Of a DNA stretch of 64,000 nucleotides, positions 19,405-30,620 are shown in pieces. The translations under genes were made by a program, and so were the position numbers. The number at the start of each line of letters is the position of its first letter. Within the stretch, counting starts at the first letter, position 1. The notes under the pieces were generated by a model that was given only the letters and a program-made list of their open reading frames with translations, was not told the origin of the DNA and did no database searches. Source of the DNA: Doryteuthis pealeii (Eukaryota > Mollusca > Cephalopoda > Myopsida > Loliginidae); NCBI GenBank assembly GCA_023376005.1, contig CM042150.1, forward strand, positions 76,886,912-76,950,911, written 5' to 3'.

Positions 19405-19735
19405 ATAGATAAAAACACAGAATAAAAAGGATACATTATAATGATTATAATGAGTCATTGATAGTGTAATTGGAAGTGCAGATGGTATAATGACTATCGT
19501 GATGGAAAATAACGTTTGTGAGTCAATTTCACTTTCCATTAATAATATTCCTTTTAATATTCAAGTTGAAGTGAAGTTGATTGTTATATTATAGCAGCCT
19601 AAAAACCATTAAATGTAACTTTCCATGGCCTACTCAAAAGATGAGTTAAAAATTGTACACCTGCACTTGAGAAGCTGATATCCCAATCTGTTATCCCAAA
19701 GAGACATTAAAAGGTTATTGAACATTTTAATTCCT
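19405..19735. repeat. Diverged direct repeat, copy 2
   Basis: Partner of 18698-19015: ACACAGAATAAAAAGGATAC, TGACTATCGTGATGGAAAA, TTTGTGAGTCAATTTC and GCTGATATCCCAATCTGTTA. Inserted bases make it slightly longer. Confidence 0.55.
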
Positions 19736-19853
19736 TTTAAATTGGAGATATTAATCAAATTTGTACTGAGTTATTAACTAAATACTTAAACCTTATATTT
19801 TTTTGTAAACATATTAAAAATTCATTGAAGGTGATCAAACCATTTTGTCAGGT

Positions 19854-20080
19854 GTCAGGTTAAGCATCAATGAGCTTGCTTAATATTCAAGTTGGGTGAT
19901 CACTTTGTGACAGCAGGTACTGTAAGCAACCTAAAGCCTGTGTGCCAAAATTAGCAAAGCTTTGTAAATGACAAGTTAAGCAATGCTGAGTCTATTCAGT
20001 AATTAAATTGGGTTTTAATAACAGCAGACACTATAAGCAAACTAAGGCCTGTGGGTCAGACTAAGCAAAGATTACTAAAT
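19854..20080. repeat. Two-copy tandem duplication, period 116 bp
   Basis: Unit 1 (19854-19969) and unit 2 (19970-20080) align end to end: GTCAGGTTAAGCATCAATGA against GACAAGTTAAGCAATGCTGA, GACAGCAGGTACTGTAAGCA against AACAGCAGACACTATAAGCA, and ACCTAAAGCCTGTG against AACTAAGGCCTGTG. Divergence is considerable, so the duplication is old. Confidence 0.75.
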
Positions 20081-21164
20081 AAGAATACCTACTAAGAAAT
20101 TTGAGCTTTTCTTTGCACTGGTGATGAAGGTAAAACATTCTTATGCCAATTAAAATTGAGTTAAAATTAAATGGAGACAGCCATCATATAAGATGATTTG
20201 TTTCTGCTTGAATTATTTAAAAGTTTGGTTGTGTTGGTTGATAAAGATTTAATAGTATGTCTCTTTTTAATGGGTAGAATACAAATCAAATATATTTGAA
20301 CTAAATTGTTATTGAAAAGTCAACACCTTTCTTTGTTTTTTGTTTTTTATTGTTATTTTTTTTGTTATATATTCCATTTTCGTACCTATTTATATTATCA
20401 GTTTAAATGATTTGTTCTCCACACCAAAATACTTCATAGATTCCTTTCCATTCTGAAGGTGTCAAATTGTTTTAGTCTTCCTTTTTGACACAATGGGGAG
20501 GTACTTCCCTGGAGTAAAAATACCCAGGATCAGATTCATCATCATTTTTAATCCTGTCTGAAAACAAGAAGACAGCTGAGAATGAAAAACGGATATCATA
20601 CTTTTATCCCAATCTGATTAGAGGAAGTAGTATAATTGTTTCTGTGATAAATATTTTTAAAAATGAGTTCGTTTTCATTCAGTATTTTTAGGACATGTAG
20701 ATATTGAAACTAAAATTTTAAATTTAAAAAATCTTGATCTGTATTTATCTCCCTTGGTAAAACATAAAAACATACAGATATTAGATCATTATCAAAATGA
20801 GCATGAATGCAGAACCCACGGTTATTTTCAAGTTACAGATTGGACTGGAAAATACTTTATTCTCTTTGAGTATCTTAATGATATTGTGCTAATAGAAATC
20901 TTGCCATGATGCATATGTCATTTTTGTTGCTACATGCAAACATTGGATCCCCATGATAGAGATTTTATACTATGGTTAGAAATTTATTGATACTGATTAT
21001 ATAGTTTGTTTTATTTTAATACATATTTAAAGTTTACATTTCAAATTGTTTTATTTTTTAATCCTTTAATGAATTTGATGATTTTACTTACTTAGGGTAC
21101 AAACTCGCTGACATTGAATTTTTAACTCCCACCCCTCAGGCAATAGTTTCAAAAATCTATTTTT
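20081..21164. other. AT-rich DNA with nothing assigned
   Basis: No coding or element signal. Confidence 0.45.
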
Positions 21165-21270
21165 ACATCGCCTGGAGGGTGTTTTTTATTTTGCTAGTAA
21201 CACTAATAATATGCTAAAAAGTATACATCCAACAATTCTCCCTCAGCTAAGGGTAAGTAGTAGGGCGGAC
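21165..21270 (+). mobile_element. SINE-A fragment
   Basis: TTGCTAGTAACACTAATA, ATACATCCAACAATTCTCCC, TCAGCTAAGGGTAAGTAGTA and GGGCGGACTTCATTAG, where the usual GGGCAGACTGGGCTCTTTAA of SINE-A runs straight into the minisatellite at 21266. Confidence 0.65.
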
Positions 21271-21505
21271 TTCATTAGAGTTATATTGGAATTGGAATTA
21301 GGAGACTTCATGAGAGTGGAGAAAAAGGAGAGACTTCTTTAGAGTAATATAGAGAAAAGGAGAGATTCTTTAGAGTGAGATAGAGAAAAAGGAAAGACTT
21401 CTTTAGAGTGATATAGAGAAAAAAAACCTCACGAGTGTGATAGAGAGAAAAAAGAAGAGACTTCTTTAGAGTGATATAGAGAAAAAGGAGAGACTTCTTT
21501 AAAGT
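21266..21505. repeat. 33-bp minisatellite, about 6-7 units
   Basis: Unit approximately AGAGACTTCTTTAGAGTGAT followed by ATAGAGAAAAAGG, with one variant unit (CCTCACGAGTGTGATAGAGA) and one extended first unit. It begins exactly where the SINE-A copy stops, so the first unit may have come from SINE sequence. Confidence 0.85.
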
Positions 21506-21869
21506 ATAAATTTATTGATAAAAAAGTGGAAATTTTGTTACATATTATTCAGGAAATGTCTTCTTGAATAATCATACTATGTTACAACATTTTTACTTTT
21601 TCTTCTTCATATGTAAAAGTGTTATTTTCTAGATGCTTATGCCTAAAGTAAATGGAAAAGATCTGATTTTTCTCTTCAAAATTTATTTTTGTAATTAAAT
21701 TTTCAATTTTACCCATTTTGCAGAACATTTCAAGTAGATTCAGTACTGAATAACAGATTGAACATTTTCTAAAATGCACTAAACGATATTAGCACTAGTT
21801 CATTTTTATAATAATTTGATATAAATACATGTGCATTGATAATATTTCAACTGAAAGATGCTATGAGCT

Positions 21870-22150
21870 GTCCTAAACAAATCCTGGAAATAGTACACCA
21901 CAAAAATGTAGCTTTACAACCATTTAGCCCCTATCACACAAACCATCCAAGTAAGACAACAAAACATGTGAGACACTACTTGAGAAGCAAGGACAAACTC
22001 ATAAATGACATTCTTGTGTGGACACCTACACATGGACACTGACCAGCAAAGACTTTGATCATGTCATGAGGAGGACTTGCCAGAAGTGTTAACTGATAGG
22101 AATGGGAGGCGAGAGAGTCATGGGAATCTGTGTTGTCACCATGACATCAT
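21870..22150 (+). pseudogene. LINE 3' coding end, degenerate
   Basis: In alternating frames the translation reads TKMxLYNHLAPITQTIQVRQ, then RHYLRSKDKLINDILVWTPT and HGH, then a deletion, then a GAGTCATGGGAATCTGTGTT segment ending in TGA-rich sequence (ATGATGATAATGA). These match the C-terminal end of the LINE at 13515-14130. Confidence 0.75.
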
Positions 22151-22271
22151 GATGATAATGACATGTACATTTGGTACATAAGTAGTTTTATTTACACCTT
22201 ATATAAATGAAGATATGTAAATTTGCCTGTTTTTATATAGAAAATAGGTAAATTTCTAAATTGTCTAATAA

Positions 22272-22512
22272 AAAGTAAAAGCAAAGTCGTCGGGGCGGCC
22301 TAAAGTCGGTATCAGCCAGTCAGCGAGGGAGTCTATCCCCTTTTCAATAACGCTAGATCAAGGAGATTGTTTTGGCGTCTGAGGTGGGGTTCCACACCTA
22401 CCATCAGCTCCTTACTTTACCGCACAGATCCCTGTGCTACTCATACGCTGAGTTGGCGAGGACCGGTATCGAACTAGGAACCTCTACCGACTGACCTATC
22501 CCAGGTCACAAA
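22272..22512 (-). mobile_element. SINE-C copy, full length
   Basis: On the minus strand the head has an A box near TAGGTCAGTCGGTAGAGG and a B box AGTTCGATACCGGTCC, a clear tRNA-like promoter. The body holds CTCATACGCTGAGTTGGCGA, TTACCGCACAGATCC, ACACCTACCATCAGCTCC, TCAAGGAGATTGTTTTGG and GGTATCAGCCAGTCAGCGAG (plus-strand notation). An A-rich tail lies at the 22272 end. Confidence 0.85.
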
Positions 22513-23516
22513 AAGTCTGAATACTTTTACACTGTAAGCAATTGAGAAGTAACATATAAGAATTATAAGGAATAAGAATTTGTGTTATGTAGTGCTATTT
22601 TATGAACTTGTAGTGTGAGGAAATATGCGATTTTCCTCTTTTAATTCAGGAAGGGTGTCTGATTGTAAAATTTCGGTTCTGTAATATTGAAAGAAAAAAG
22701 ATTTAAGAAATTTTAAAGGAGGCAGTGGATGAGAGATTAGGAAAACAAGAAAATCAATGGACGCCAGGGAGCCACCATGACAGAAAGTCAAAAAGAAATG
22801 TCAAATACGGTGCAATCAAAGATGGCATTATGAATATTTTCATTTTTCATTTCTTCTTTTAAGACTTTTAAGTATTTTTATTTTTCATTCTTTTTTTTAA
22901 TATCTAAAGCATTTTGAGGTCTTTTTAGTACCAGATCCAAATGGCTAGTGTAATGTTTTCAGAATTCTTAAAGGTTTGAAACCTGAAAGGAACTTGTAGA
23001 TGTATTCTTAGATCTGTACTGACTTGTGTATTTTGTGTTAAAAAACTTTTGTTCATATTAAAAAAAAAAGGACTAGTATTTTACTTAATCTTTTTAAAAA
23101 AATCTAGTTGCTTTTATTGCAACTCACTCATTTATGATAGTGAGGGACAACATATATAAAAAAATCTTAGATAAGGAAAGTTAGAAATTGATTATGAACA
23201 TTTTAATTTACAGAAGTTTGTAATAAAACAACTTATAGATCAAACAACAATAAATGATTTGATCTCACATCCCATTTGCCCTGAGAAAGCCTTGTTATCT
23301 TTATCAACTGATTTACAAACTAATCTATGAGAATAATTGGTATCACAGAAATCTATATCCAACCTATAAACCCATCCCTTACTCTGTTCTTTTTTTGGTT
23401 GGTGCCATAATTTTTATTGTTTTTATTCACAAATCATGTTAATGTATTTAAACAATTTTTATTTTCAGATAATATCTTATTCTTATTAATTCTAATGAGT
23501 ATTTTCCTTGCCTAAG
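22513..23516. other. AT-rich DNA with nothing assigned
   Basis: No recognisable feature. Confidence 0.45.
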
Positions 23517-24060
23517 GGTCATTCCATGTCAATTCACCAGGGCGTTACACCCACCAACACCGAATTACTTGAAATTTGGAACGAATATTCCCCTTCATGA
23601 GTTAGGAAAGTGTGCCAAATTATTTTGTCTTAAACCTTACCGTTCCGATTTTAGAGGGGGGGATATAATTTTCCTATTTTGCCTCAAAATTAAGGCCGTG
23701 CGGTGTCGCAAAATCTTAGTGTTTTTTAAAAATTTAAAAAAAATACTTTCATGCATTCAATATTTCTGGAATTTGGTATGTAAGACAAATAAGGACGTTA
23801 AAATTCAAATATTTAACTATTTTAATCCTATACTTGATAAAATGTTTTATTTTTCCCACCCAAATGCATGACTCCAAAATCAACAACTTTTCACCTATGT
23901 AGTTTATGGTCAGTCTATCAAAAAAGTGTCCTCTTCAATTTTCATAATATTTTTTTCTTAGCATCCTCTATGTCTGCCTAAGTTCATCAAATAATTTTGT
24001 GTGGGAGCAAAGTCTACTTTAGAAGATATGAACCTGCCAAGTTCAGAGTTTTTTTCCTAT
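23517..24060. other. Possible unclassified repeat
   Basis: Begins AGGGTCATTCCATGTCAATT then CACCAGGGCGTTACACCC. I associate this opening with dispersed invertebrate repeats, but cannot name the family or find its other end. The 100-codon plus-strand frame at 23569-23871 has no known domain. Confidence 0.3.
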
Positions 24061-25265
24061 GTACGTGCAGGATTTCAGTGAAAGATTATAATTAAAGACA
24101 ATCATCCTGATTCCATTTTCTATGATGGTAACCATTACACTATACACTCCTTTTCAGTAAAGTATAACTTCACAATGGCAAACATTTCTCAGCACTAATA
24201 TTGTGATAATGTTAATAAAGAAGTAAGTGAGAGAGTAATTGAGCACTTGAACAAATCATTCTCTTATAATTGTTTAGGTTTTAAGTGCAAATAAAAACCT
24301 AAATGTCGTTAAAGAGTTTTATTGCTTTTTATTGTATTAATATCAAAAACTGATAAAATAAGATCAAAGAAAATTAATAATGATAATGACTTGAAATGCT
24401 ATGCCAAAAAATAAAAATAAACGGAAATCTTATTATTTTTACTAATAAAACTATTAAGTTTCCTTATTTTTGTTTTTATAAAATGACAATCACAATATTT
24501 GTGTATAGTAAAATATTGTCTCTGACAAAATCAAGTCTTAATTCTGTTTACAAATGTTTGTATTATTAGTGTGTGTACATGTAAATGAGAATATGAGTCC
24601 TGTTGATGTATGAGAATTAGCTCTTTGAATTGGTGCTGCTAATGATTAGCCCCTGCTGTTGCTGGTTACATTTTAGGAATCTCTTTTAGCAATTTTGATT
24701 GGTCATTTCAGATATTAGTTGAGTTCTGATAAATGATTATAGACTTTACAACTAATTCAACTAATCAGTAATTTTGGTTAGAAAATTCTAAGAAAATTAG
24801 AGCCCACACTCTACATTAAAATAATGTAGTAAAATTGTAAAGAAAATTTTAGATTTACTTAAATAAAATCAAATAATCTAATATTATTTTGTAAAAAGAA
24901 GATTTTTAATAGAATAGTATACTCTATTCACCATATGTAAAAATGTTATTGTATAACTTTTTATTCAAATTTTATAAAGTTAATAACTCAATAATAATGA
25001 AATTAATTATTAGCTGAAATATAATAATAATGAAAAATATAATGAAAGGATTGATAGATGGCTGTCTTTATTAAAATCTTATCAAAATTAAAAGAAAATG
25101 TTCAATTTTGTATTAATTTAATGCGTCATTATTATTTGAAAGAAAAAAACAATAAAATTAACAATCAAAATAATTACAGGCATTAAATAAATAAACTAAA
25201 CATGTTAATTCGTTATTCTGAATACAAATTGCCAAGAAGACAGCTGCATACTTTTTTTAAACAAC

Positions 25266-25268
<3 letters not shown>
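24061..25268. other. Very AT-rich DNA with nothing assigned
   Basis: A short SINE-B-like scrap (GATGGTAACCATTACACTAT near 24124) is the only recognised sequence. Confidence 0.45.

Positions 25269-25302
<34 letters not shown>
25269..25302. repeat. (TA)n microsatellite
   Basis: About 17 TA units. Confidence 0.95.
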
Positions 25303-25306
<4 letters not shown>

Positions 25307-25367
25307 TACTATATTTAAATTTTATTTTGGAACTGAGACTAAAAATAAAGCTAATTAAAAAAAAAGG

Positions 25368-25571
25368 TTCCAGGTTTGATACCAGTCCTCGCCAACTGAA
25401 TGCATGAGTAGCACAGCTTGGATTTCTGCAGTAAAGTGGAGAGCTGTTGGTAGGTGTGAACTCTACCTCAGATGCAAAAACAAGTCTCCCTGGTCTAGCA
25501 CTAGGGAAAAGGGAATACATTCCCTTGCTGTCCAGCTGATATTGACAATAGGCCACTCTGCCGACTTTACA
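25368..25571 (+). mobile_element. SINE-C copy
   Basis: B-box region AGGTTTGATACCAGTCCTCG, then CCAACTGAATGCATGAGTAG, GTGAACTCTACCTCAGATGC, GTCTCCCTGGTCTAGCACTA, CTGATATTGACAATAGGCCA and CTCTGCCGACTTTACA. The A-box end is missing. Confidence 0.8.
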
Positions 25572-26688
25572 TTTTATATAATGCAACATAATATCAATAT
25601 GGTATGAGTCAGTTTAGTGGTAGTTAGCTTCTAGGGGAAAAATCCTTTCTATCATGCCTGCAAAATATTAAACTTGGAAATGATTTAATTTTCTTTAGAA
25701 TAAAAGTTTGGCTTTTAAAGGTTATTACATCGGCAACAACTGGGAGCCATGCTTAAAAAGTAAAAAAAAAAAAATGAAATCTCACAAAAGGATCTTAAGA
25801 TCCTAACTAAAATCAGAATAGAATATTTGAAAAAAAGAAGAATAAATTCCCTTGGGACATTGCTTCTATTAATCTTTGGAATTTACAAAGAATTTAGAAG
25901 TTTAATTTAAGAAATAAAAAAATCTTCATGACAATTTTTTTTTAAGTCAAGAAAATGCCACCATTGATAGCATATTATTTGTTCCCTCAAAAGAATTGGC
26001 AAATGTCATGGTGCACAAACAGATTACTTTCAAAGTAAAAAAGAAGAACAAACAACAACAAAAAAAAAAACATGGCTGAAAAACCAAAAACTAATCTACT
26101 CAAATTATTCTAATATTATAGCGGATTAGATTCTGTCAAAGAATTTATCATTTATGCATGAGACTAAAAATTCCATTATCCTCTCCAAAAAGAATATATT
26201 GATGAGCCAAATCATCATAAACTCCTGTCTAATAAGGTGTTGTTCTTTCATGTGCCCAGAAAAGCAGCATGGATTGATATTTTATTTTTTATATATTAGA
26301 AAAAAGCATTTTCAATTATTATCTATATACTAAGACCCTTGTTCCTTAATCTTCCGACTGTTATCATCTTGCATTACCCTCTGGTTAAAAACGAGACAAA
26401 TCGTCCAAGATGAAATGCAAAAATGCAAATCCTGATTATCTGGTGTCGCTTATTCGCCGAATTTTCATTTATTATGAATGTCGTCACCGCTAAATAATGG
26501 ACCATTCCGTTTTAATTTCAAAGAAAGAAAGAGAAGAAAAAAGTCATACTACACAGAAAAAATATAATAAAAAACAAAGAAAGGAAGAAAGGGAGTAGGG
26601 GAAAGATAGAGTGTAGGGGTGAGCACGCAGAATGGATAACGCTAATCTGTTTCAATCTAACATAATGAAAAGATGAAAAGTAGGAAAA
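25572..26688. other. AT-rich DNA with nothing assigned
   Basis: Short A runs; a purine-rich stretch at 26520-26620 leads toward the GA microsatellite. Confidence 0.45.
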
Positions 26689-26705
26689 AGAGAGAGAGAG
26701 AGAGA

Positions 26706-26759
<54 letters not shown>
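26689..26759. repeat. (GA)n microsatellite
   Basis: About 34 GA units with two short interruptions. Confidence 0.95.
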
Positions 26760-26761
<2 letters not shown>

Positions 26762-27445
26762 CAAACCAAAAAAGTTCTTTGGAACTTTAGTGTAATGTCA
26801 CTTCTTTCTGTCTTTAATAATGTGTAAAGAGGACTCTACTAGTCATTAAGCTATCTAGTATTAAAAAAAAATTGAACTGCAATATAAGTAAGGTGCACTA
26901 ACGGGCAAATACTGCACTCTGCAACAGTATCATCTGAGTACTGGGTGCAGTAGAAAACGGTTTGTAAATATTCAAAAGTTGAATGATTCTAAGTCAGCAG
27001 CGATTGTTCCCAATACATAGAAATCTTTGCATAAAACAATAATACGTATCATTTGAGATAGGAAACATATAATCAAAGGTCATCCTCTCTGTGAAACTAT
27101 TTACCAAATGACATTCTGGGATGCATGCCAAGGTGCGCTTTTCTTGGTGCCAAACCAAAAACCACCTGATATCTGGTTACAGATATTTGCAAATTCCAGA
27201 TTGTGCAAATGTTTTAACGAGAAAATGCTGAATGCTGCTTACCAAATCCCCACGACAGAGATGAGCCTGAAGATGACGGTTTCGAGTCTGCAGTCATCGC
27301 AAGAGTTATTTTGAAATGATGGAAGAGTAAGAGTTTAACTAACCTGCTAAATTAAAACGACTTATTTGTATTTTAATTTTTTGTTTGTAACATTCGATGG
27401 ATATTAAATGCTAATTATAGAATGGTTCGCTTCTTTATTTATATA
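26760..27445. other. Unassigned stretch
   Basis: A 68-codon plus-strand frame (27108-27314) has no recognisable domain. Nothing else seen. Confidence 0.4.
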
Positions 27446-27894
27446 CAGGGTAATTAAAAAAACGTTAACAATCTTATGGTAGTACTTGATGATACAGTCT
27501 CCACATGTTCTCCATCTCTGTCAACACACTCATAAAATATCTCGTAGATGATTAGAAAAAAGGAAATATTTTTATGGGAGTAGGTATATACCCAACCCGG
27601 TCACCACGGGTAGGATGGAACTCAAAGTCGCTAGTGTGGGGGATCCAGCGATGTCGAACTCGCTATTCAGTAGTACTGGATCGGTGAGCCTAGCATGCTA
27701 ACCATTACACCATGATGTGATTCTCATATTTCAATGGGAGTATTTTGATCAGAAAAGCATAAATGATACTAGAGAAACTATCTAGAGAAGATTTCAATAA
27801 TGTGCTGATAGCGATGGGGAACAGGCGGAGACCTCAAAATCAGAATATCATAAAGGAACACCCACAGAAAAGTTAACATTTCTTAAACGCCCTG
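27446..27894. mobile_element. TA-flanked MITE with a SINE inserted in it
   Basis: Termini CAGGGTAATTAAAAAAACGT (27446) and, inverted, AACATTTCTTAAACGCCCTG (ending 27894) are flanked by TA at 27444-27445 and 27895-27896, as for Tc1/mariner-type elements. Without the SINE the element would be about 290 bp. No transposase block is convincing. Confidence 0.7.
27583..27733 (-). mobile_element. SINE-B copy with target-site duplication
   Basis: Flanked by direct repeats ATGGGAGTA at 27574-27582 and 27734-27742. On the minus strand it has an A box (TGGTGTAATGGTTAGCATGC) and a B box in a paired T arm (AGCGAGTTCGACATCGCT). The rest is a short tail. It interrupts the MITE at 27446-27894, so it is the younger insertion. 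Confidence 0.8.
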
Positions 27895-27929
27895 TATTTG
27901 CAAATGCCTAATGGACCACTGGAATATTC

Positions 27930-28080
27930 TAGTTAATCATACTGATGCCCAACTATATTAGGGCGGTTTGGGTTCTTTAGACTTGGTAGGGAGACCGATC
28001 TTGATAAATGAAAATTCGAAATTCAAAACCAGGTGTAATCAAGTGTGGTCGACGTTGTCTTCACTTGAACAACATCAGTG
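27930..28080 (+). mobile_element. SINE-A fragment (3' half)
   Basis: TTAGGGCGGTTTGGGTTCTT, TAGACTTGGTAGGGAGACCG and GAAATTCAAAACCAGGTGTA match the second half of SINE-A. Confidence 0.55.
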
Positions 28081-28224
28081 TCGTGAAGAGATAAGACCTG
28101 CTGTATCGGCAATTGTTAGTCTTTATTAAAACCTTTGCGAAGATTCGGGCGCAGATATATAATCTCGAGAGATGCTAAAACTCATACATCTTGAATATAT
28201 GTCCCAATTTACTAAAGAGTAGTG

Positions 28225-28520
28225 AACTGGCTGTACAAATAAGCAGTTGTACAGCCACCCATCTATCATATAAATCCCCCAAGAAAGAAGAACAAGGCAT
28301 GCTGGAGATTGCTGAAGAAGAAGGGATGAACTGATATGGGACTTTCTCCTGTAGGACACATAAATATAGACACACAGTGTAGGCTGACCGATAATAACTT
28401 ACACCAATCAGCTCTGTATAGATACTGGATGTCGAGTGGATAACCTGCAAGAAGCGATAACCGAGGGACGGTTGGTGAGGGAAAGTCATGGAAATTTGTG
28501 TTGTCAGCACGACCTGATGA
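28225..28520 (+). pseudogene. LINE 3' coding end, degenerate
   Basis: Frames in turn read TNKQLYSHPSII, then QERRTRHAGDC, then RRRDELIWDFLL, and finally NQLCIDTGCRVDNLQEAI, ending in GATGATGATGATA. These correspond block for block with the C-terminus of the LINE family at 13515-14130. Stops and frameshifts abound. Confidence 0.8.
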
Positions 28521-28629
28521 TGATGATATATTGCAAGGAATCATCTCGCATAACGATCAATACATGCATAGATTGCAAATTTAGTAGTGGATCAGCAGAA
28601 CTCACACACGCACTATGCATATACTCAGT

Positions 28630-28902
28630 GGGCGCGTGGTGTAATGAGTATTGTCGTAGGAAATGGACCAAACTTCAAATCATGGACGAGGCTGTTTGCA
28701 TTTCACGTAGTGCTAATACCGTTGGGAAAGGTATGCATCCAGCTATTCTCCCTCCGGCTATGGGTAAATAGTAAGCCAGACTGGTCTCTTTAATCTAGAT
28801 TAGGCAACCAGTTTAGGAGAAGGAAAACTGAATGCAAACGAGTTTAAAATCTGCTTAAGAAACTGACCTTGTGTCGTATCCTACCAATGCGGAGGGGTTA
28901 GT

Positions 28903-28903
<1 letters not shown>
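28630..28903 (+). mobile_element. SINE-A copy, full length
   Basis: Head GGGCGCGTGGTGTAATGAGT, B-box region CTTCAAATCATGG, then GGCTGTTTGCATTTCACGTA, GTGCTAATACCGTTGGGAAA, CTCCCTCCGGCTATGGGTAA, CCAGACTGGTCTCTTTAATC, AACCAGTTTAGGAGAAGGAA and GTCGTATCCTACCAATGCGG. It is the least diverged SINE-A in the window and ends at a (CA)n. Confidence 0.9.

Positions 28904-28906
<3 letters not shown>

Positions 28907-28954
<48 letters not shown>
28907..28954. repeat. Compound (CA)n(TA)n microsatellite
   Basis: About 19 CA units and 5 TA units at the 3' end of the SINE-A copy. Confidence 0.95.
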
Positions 28955-29159
28955 TTTCTGAGGACATAAATCAGAGGCATTATTTTTGGAGCACCCGTCA
29001 TAAATTTTAAACAAGTGGAATAATTTATCTTAATTTTGTATTGATTTATTTGCACTATTTTTTGTTATCAAGCTTTTCTTGACAAACACTTCACATTAAG
29101 CTGAAACTTCAAACGATATGTCCCATGGCAGATGAAAACTGTTAGCTATGTTGAACTTA

Positions 29160-30620
29160 TAAATTTTCCGCTGACAGGATACAACCAGAAAAAGACAGAT
29201 TTATGTAAAGTAGTTCCAGAAAGAAATCATTTATTTTACGTAACATATATTTTTCAACATAATTCAGTGTTACCTATTATAAATATATACTTAACATTAT
29301 AAAGTTCCTTTTTCAGTCAATATCTTACTACTGTTGGGTTCAGATACCTTGATAAAATATTTCGTCTCTAGTACAATGGTTGACAGAGAACTGAGTAGGG
29401 GGTTATTTAATTGAGTACCCACTTAGTAAGGTTCAATTAGTATATCTATAATACACTAACATTGAATAAATAATAAAATAAGATAAGTTCATTTAAACAT
29501 ACAGGAACACTTAATATATACATAATGTACATAGAAAAGGCACACACGTCTACCAACATATAAAATATACACATATTGTTCTTTTAACAAGCAGTATATG
29601 AAAGGGGTACACAAGTAGAGGAAGTCTTGCTTGAAATAACTGGCAATGCCATAGTCATAGCCGGGAGAGAAGGCAACGTAAAAGTAAAAAGATCGAGATG
29701 GATTACGGGATTGACTCCCCGTGACCACGGATATGCCTCTTTATCCAAGAAAAACGATTATTTATTGTCTCCCTAAACTGCAAAATTATCGTGGCACATG
29801 CGGATGACAAGCGCATAGATGCCAAGATATAGGTTTTAGTGTATGATTTTATTTAGATGTTATTTGCGCTTTAGTGTAGGTTTACCTTGAGTTGTAACGG
29901 AGAATGTAACCCCTGAAACTTTCGACTGGGAAAAGCATGAATCAAGTTCTTTACGTACTAAATACCATGATAAAATATTTCGTCATTGGAACAATGGAGG
30001 CCAGAGAAGAGAGTGACTGAATAGGTCATTTTAATATGTAAAATGTCAGGAATAAACATTTATATTTACATGAAAATAAACAAAATCATTACAGAAAAAA
30101 TCAAATAATCATAAACGTGTCTAAAAATGTAAATTTGTTCTTTTTTAAGGACATCATGGAAAGATGTCATTCATCATAGGACGATAGACACAAAAAATCC
30201 TCTCATATCCACCTATGTGTTAAAAAGTACCACTATTTAACACACATTTTTCTTCATGGATGGCTTTGGCATTAAATAACCCACGAAAGGTGATTAAACA
30301 AAGAAACCAAACAAAACCAAACCACTGAAGTAACTTTATAGTTCCAAATAACTAGTGATAACCCTTTGGAAACAAATGACTTAAAATATCTATTCTTAAT
30401 ACTAATAATTTATACTCAATTATATGGTTTGAAGTAAAAAAACCCTAACATTTCCTAGATTTATCTTTCCACAGAAAGCTCATCTGTTTTAAAGATAGTG
30501 AATTTATGAGATTCTTATTGAGTATCTTTAAAATAAATATCTTACCATTCCTATTCTGAAGTACTCTAGAAAGAACTATCCTTTATTTATAAAGACAACC
30601 CAATCAATGTAATATGTTAA
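29160..30620. repeat. Diverged duplicated segment, partner of 35044-35950
   Basis: Several blocks recur: GATAAAATATTTCGTC is present at 29353 and 29971; ACAACCAGAAAAAGACAGAT (29183) recurs as a variant near 30628; TTTTTAAGGACATCATGGAA (about 30154) matches TTTTTAAGGACATCATCAAG (about 35732); and GAATTTATGAGATTCTTATT (about 30500) matches GAATTTATGACATTCTCATT (about 35847). An old segmental duplication or an unclassified long repeat. No coding sequence is recognised. Confidence 0.55.
30262..30335 (+). mobile_element. LINE 3' terminal motif and A-rich tail
   Basis: TTTGGCATTAAATAACCCAC, GAAAGGTGATTAAACAAA and (ACCAAA)n-like tail, the same 3' end as at 5361-5446. Confidence 0.65.

Noticed and set aside
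21266..21505. A CRISPR-like array (33-bp repeats)
   Set aside because: Repeats are head to tail with no unique spacers and the genome is eukaryotic; it is a minisatellite.
28175..28771. Overlapping 92-111 codon frames on both strands
   Set aside because: They run across the degraded LINE end and the SINE-A head; the real LINE reading uses other, broken frames.
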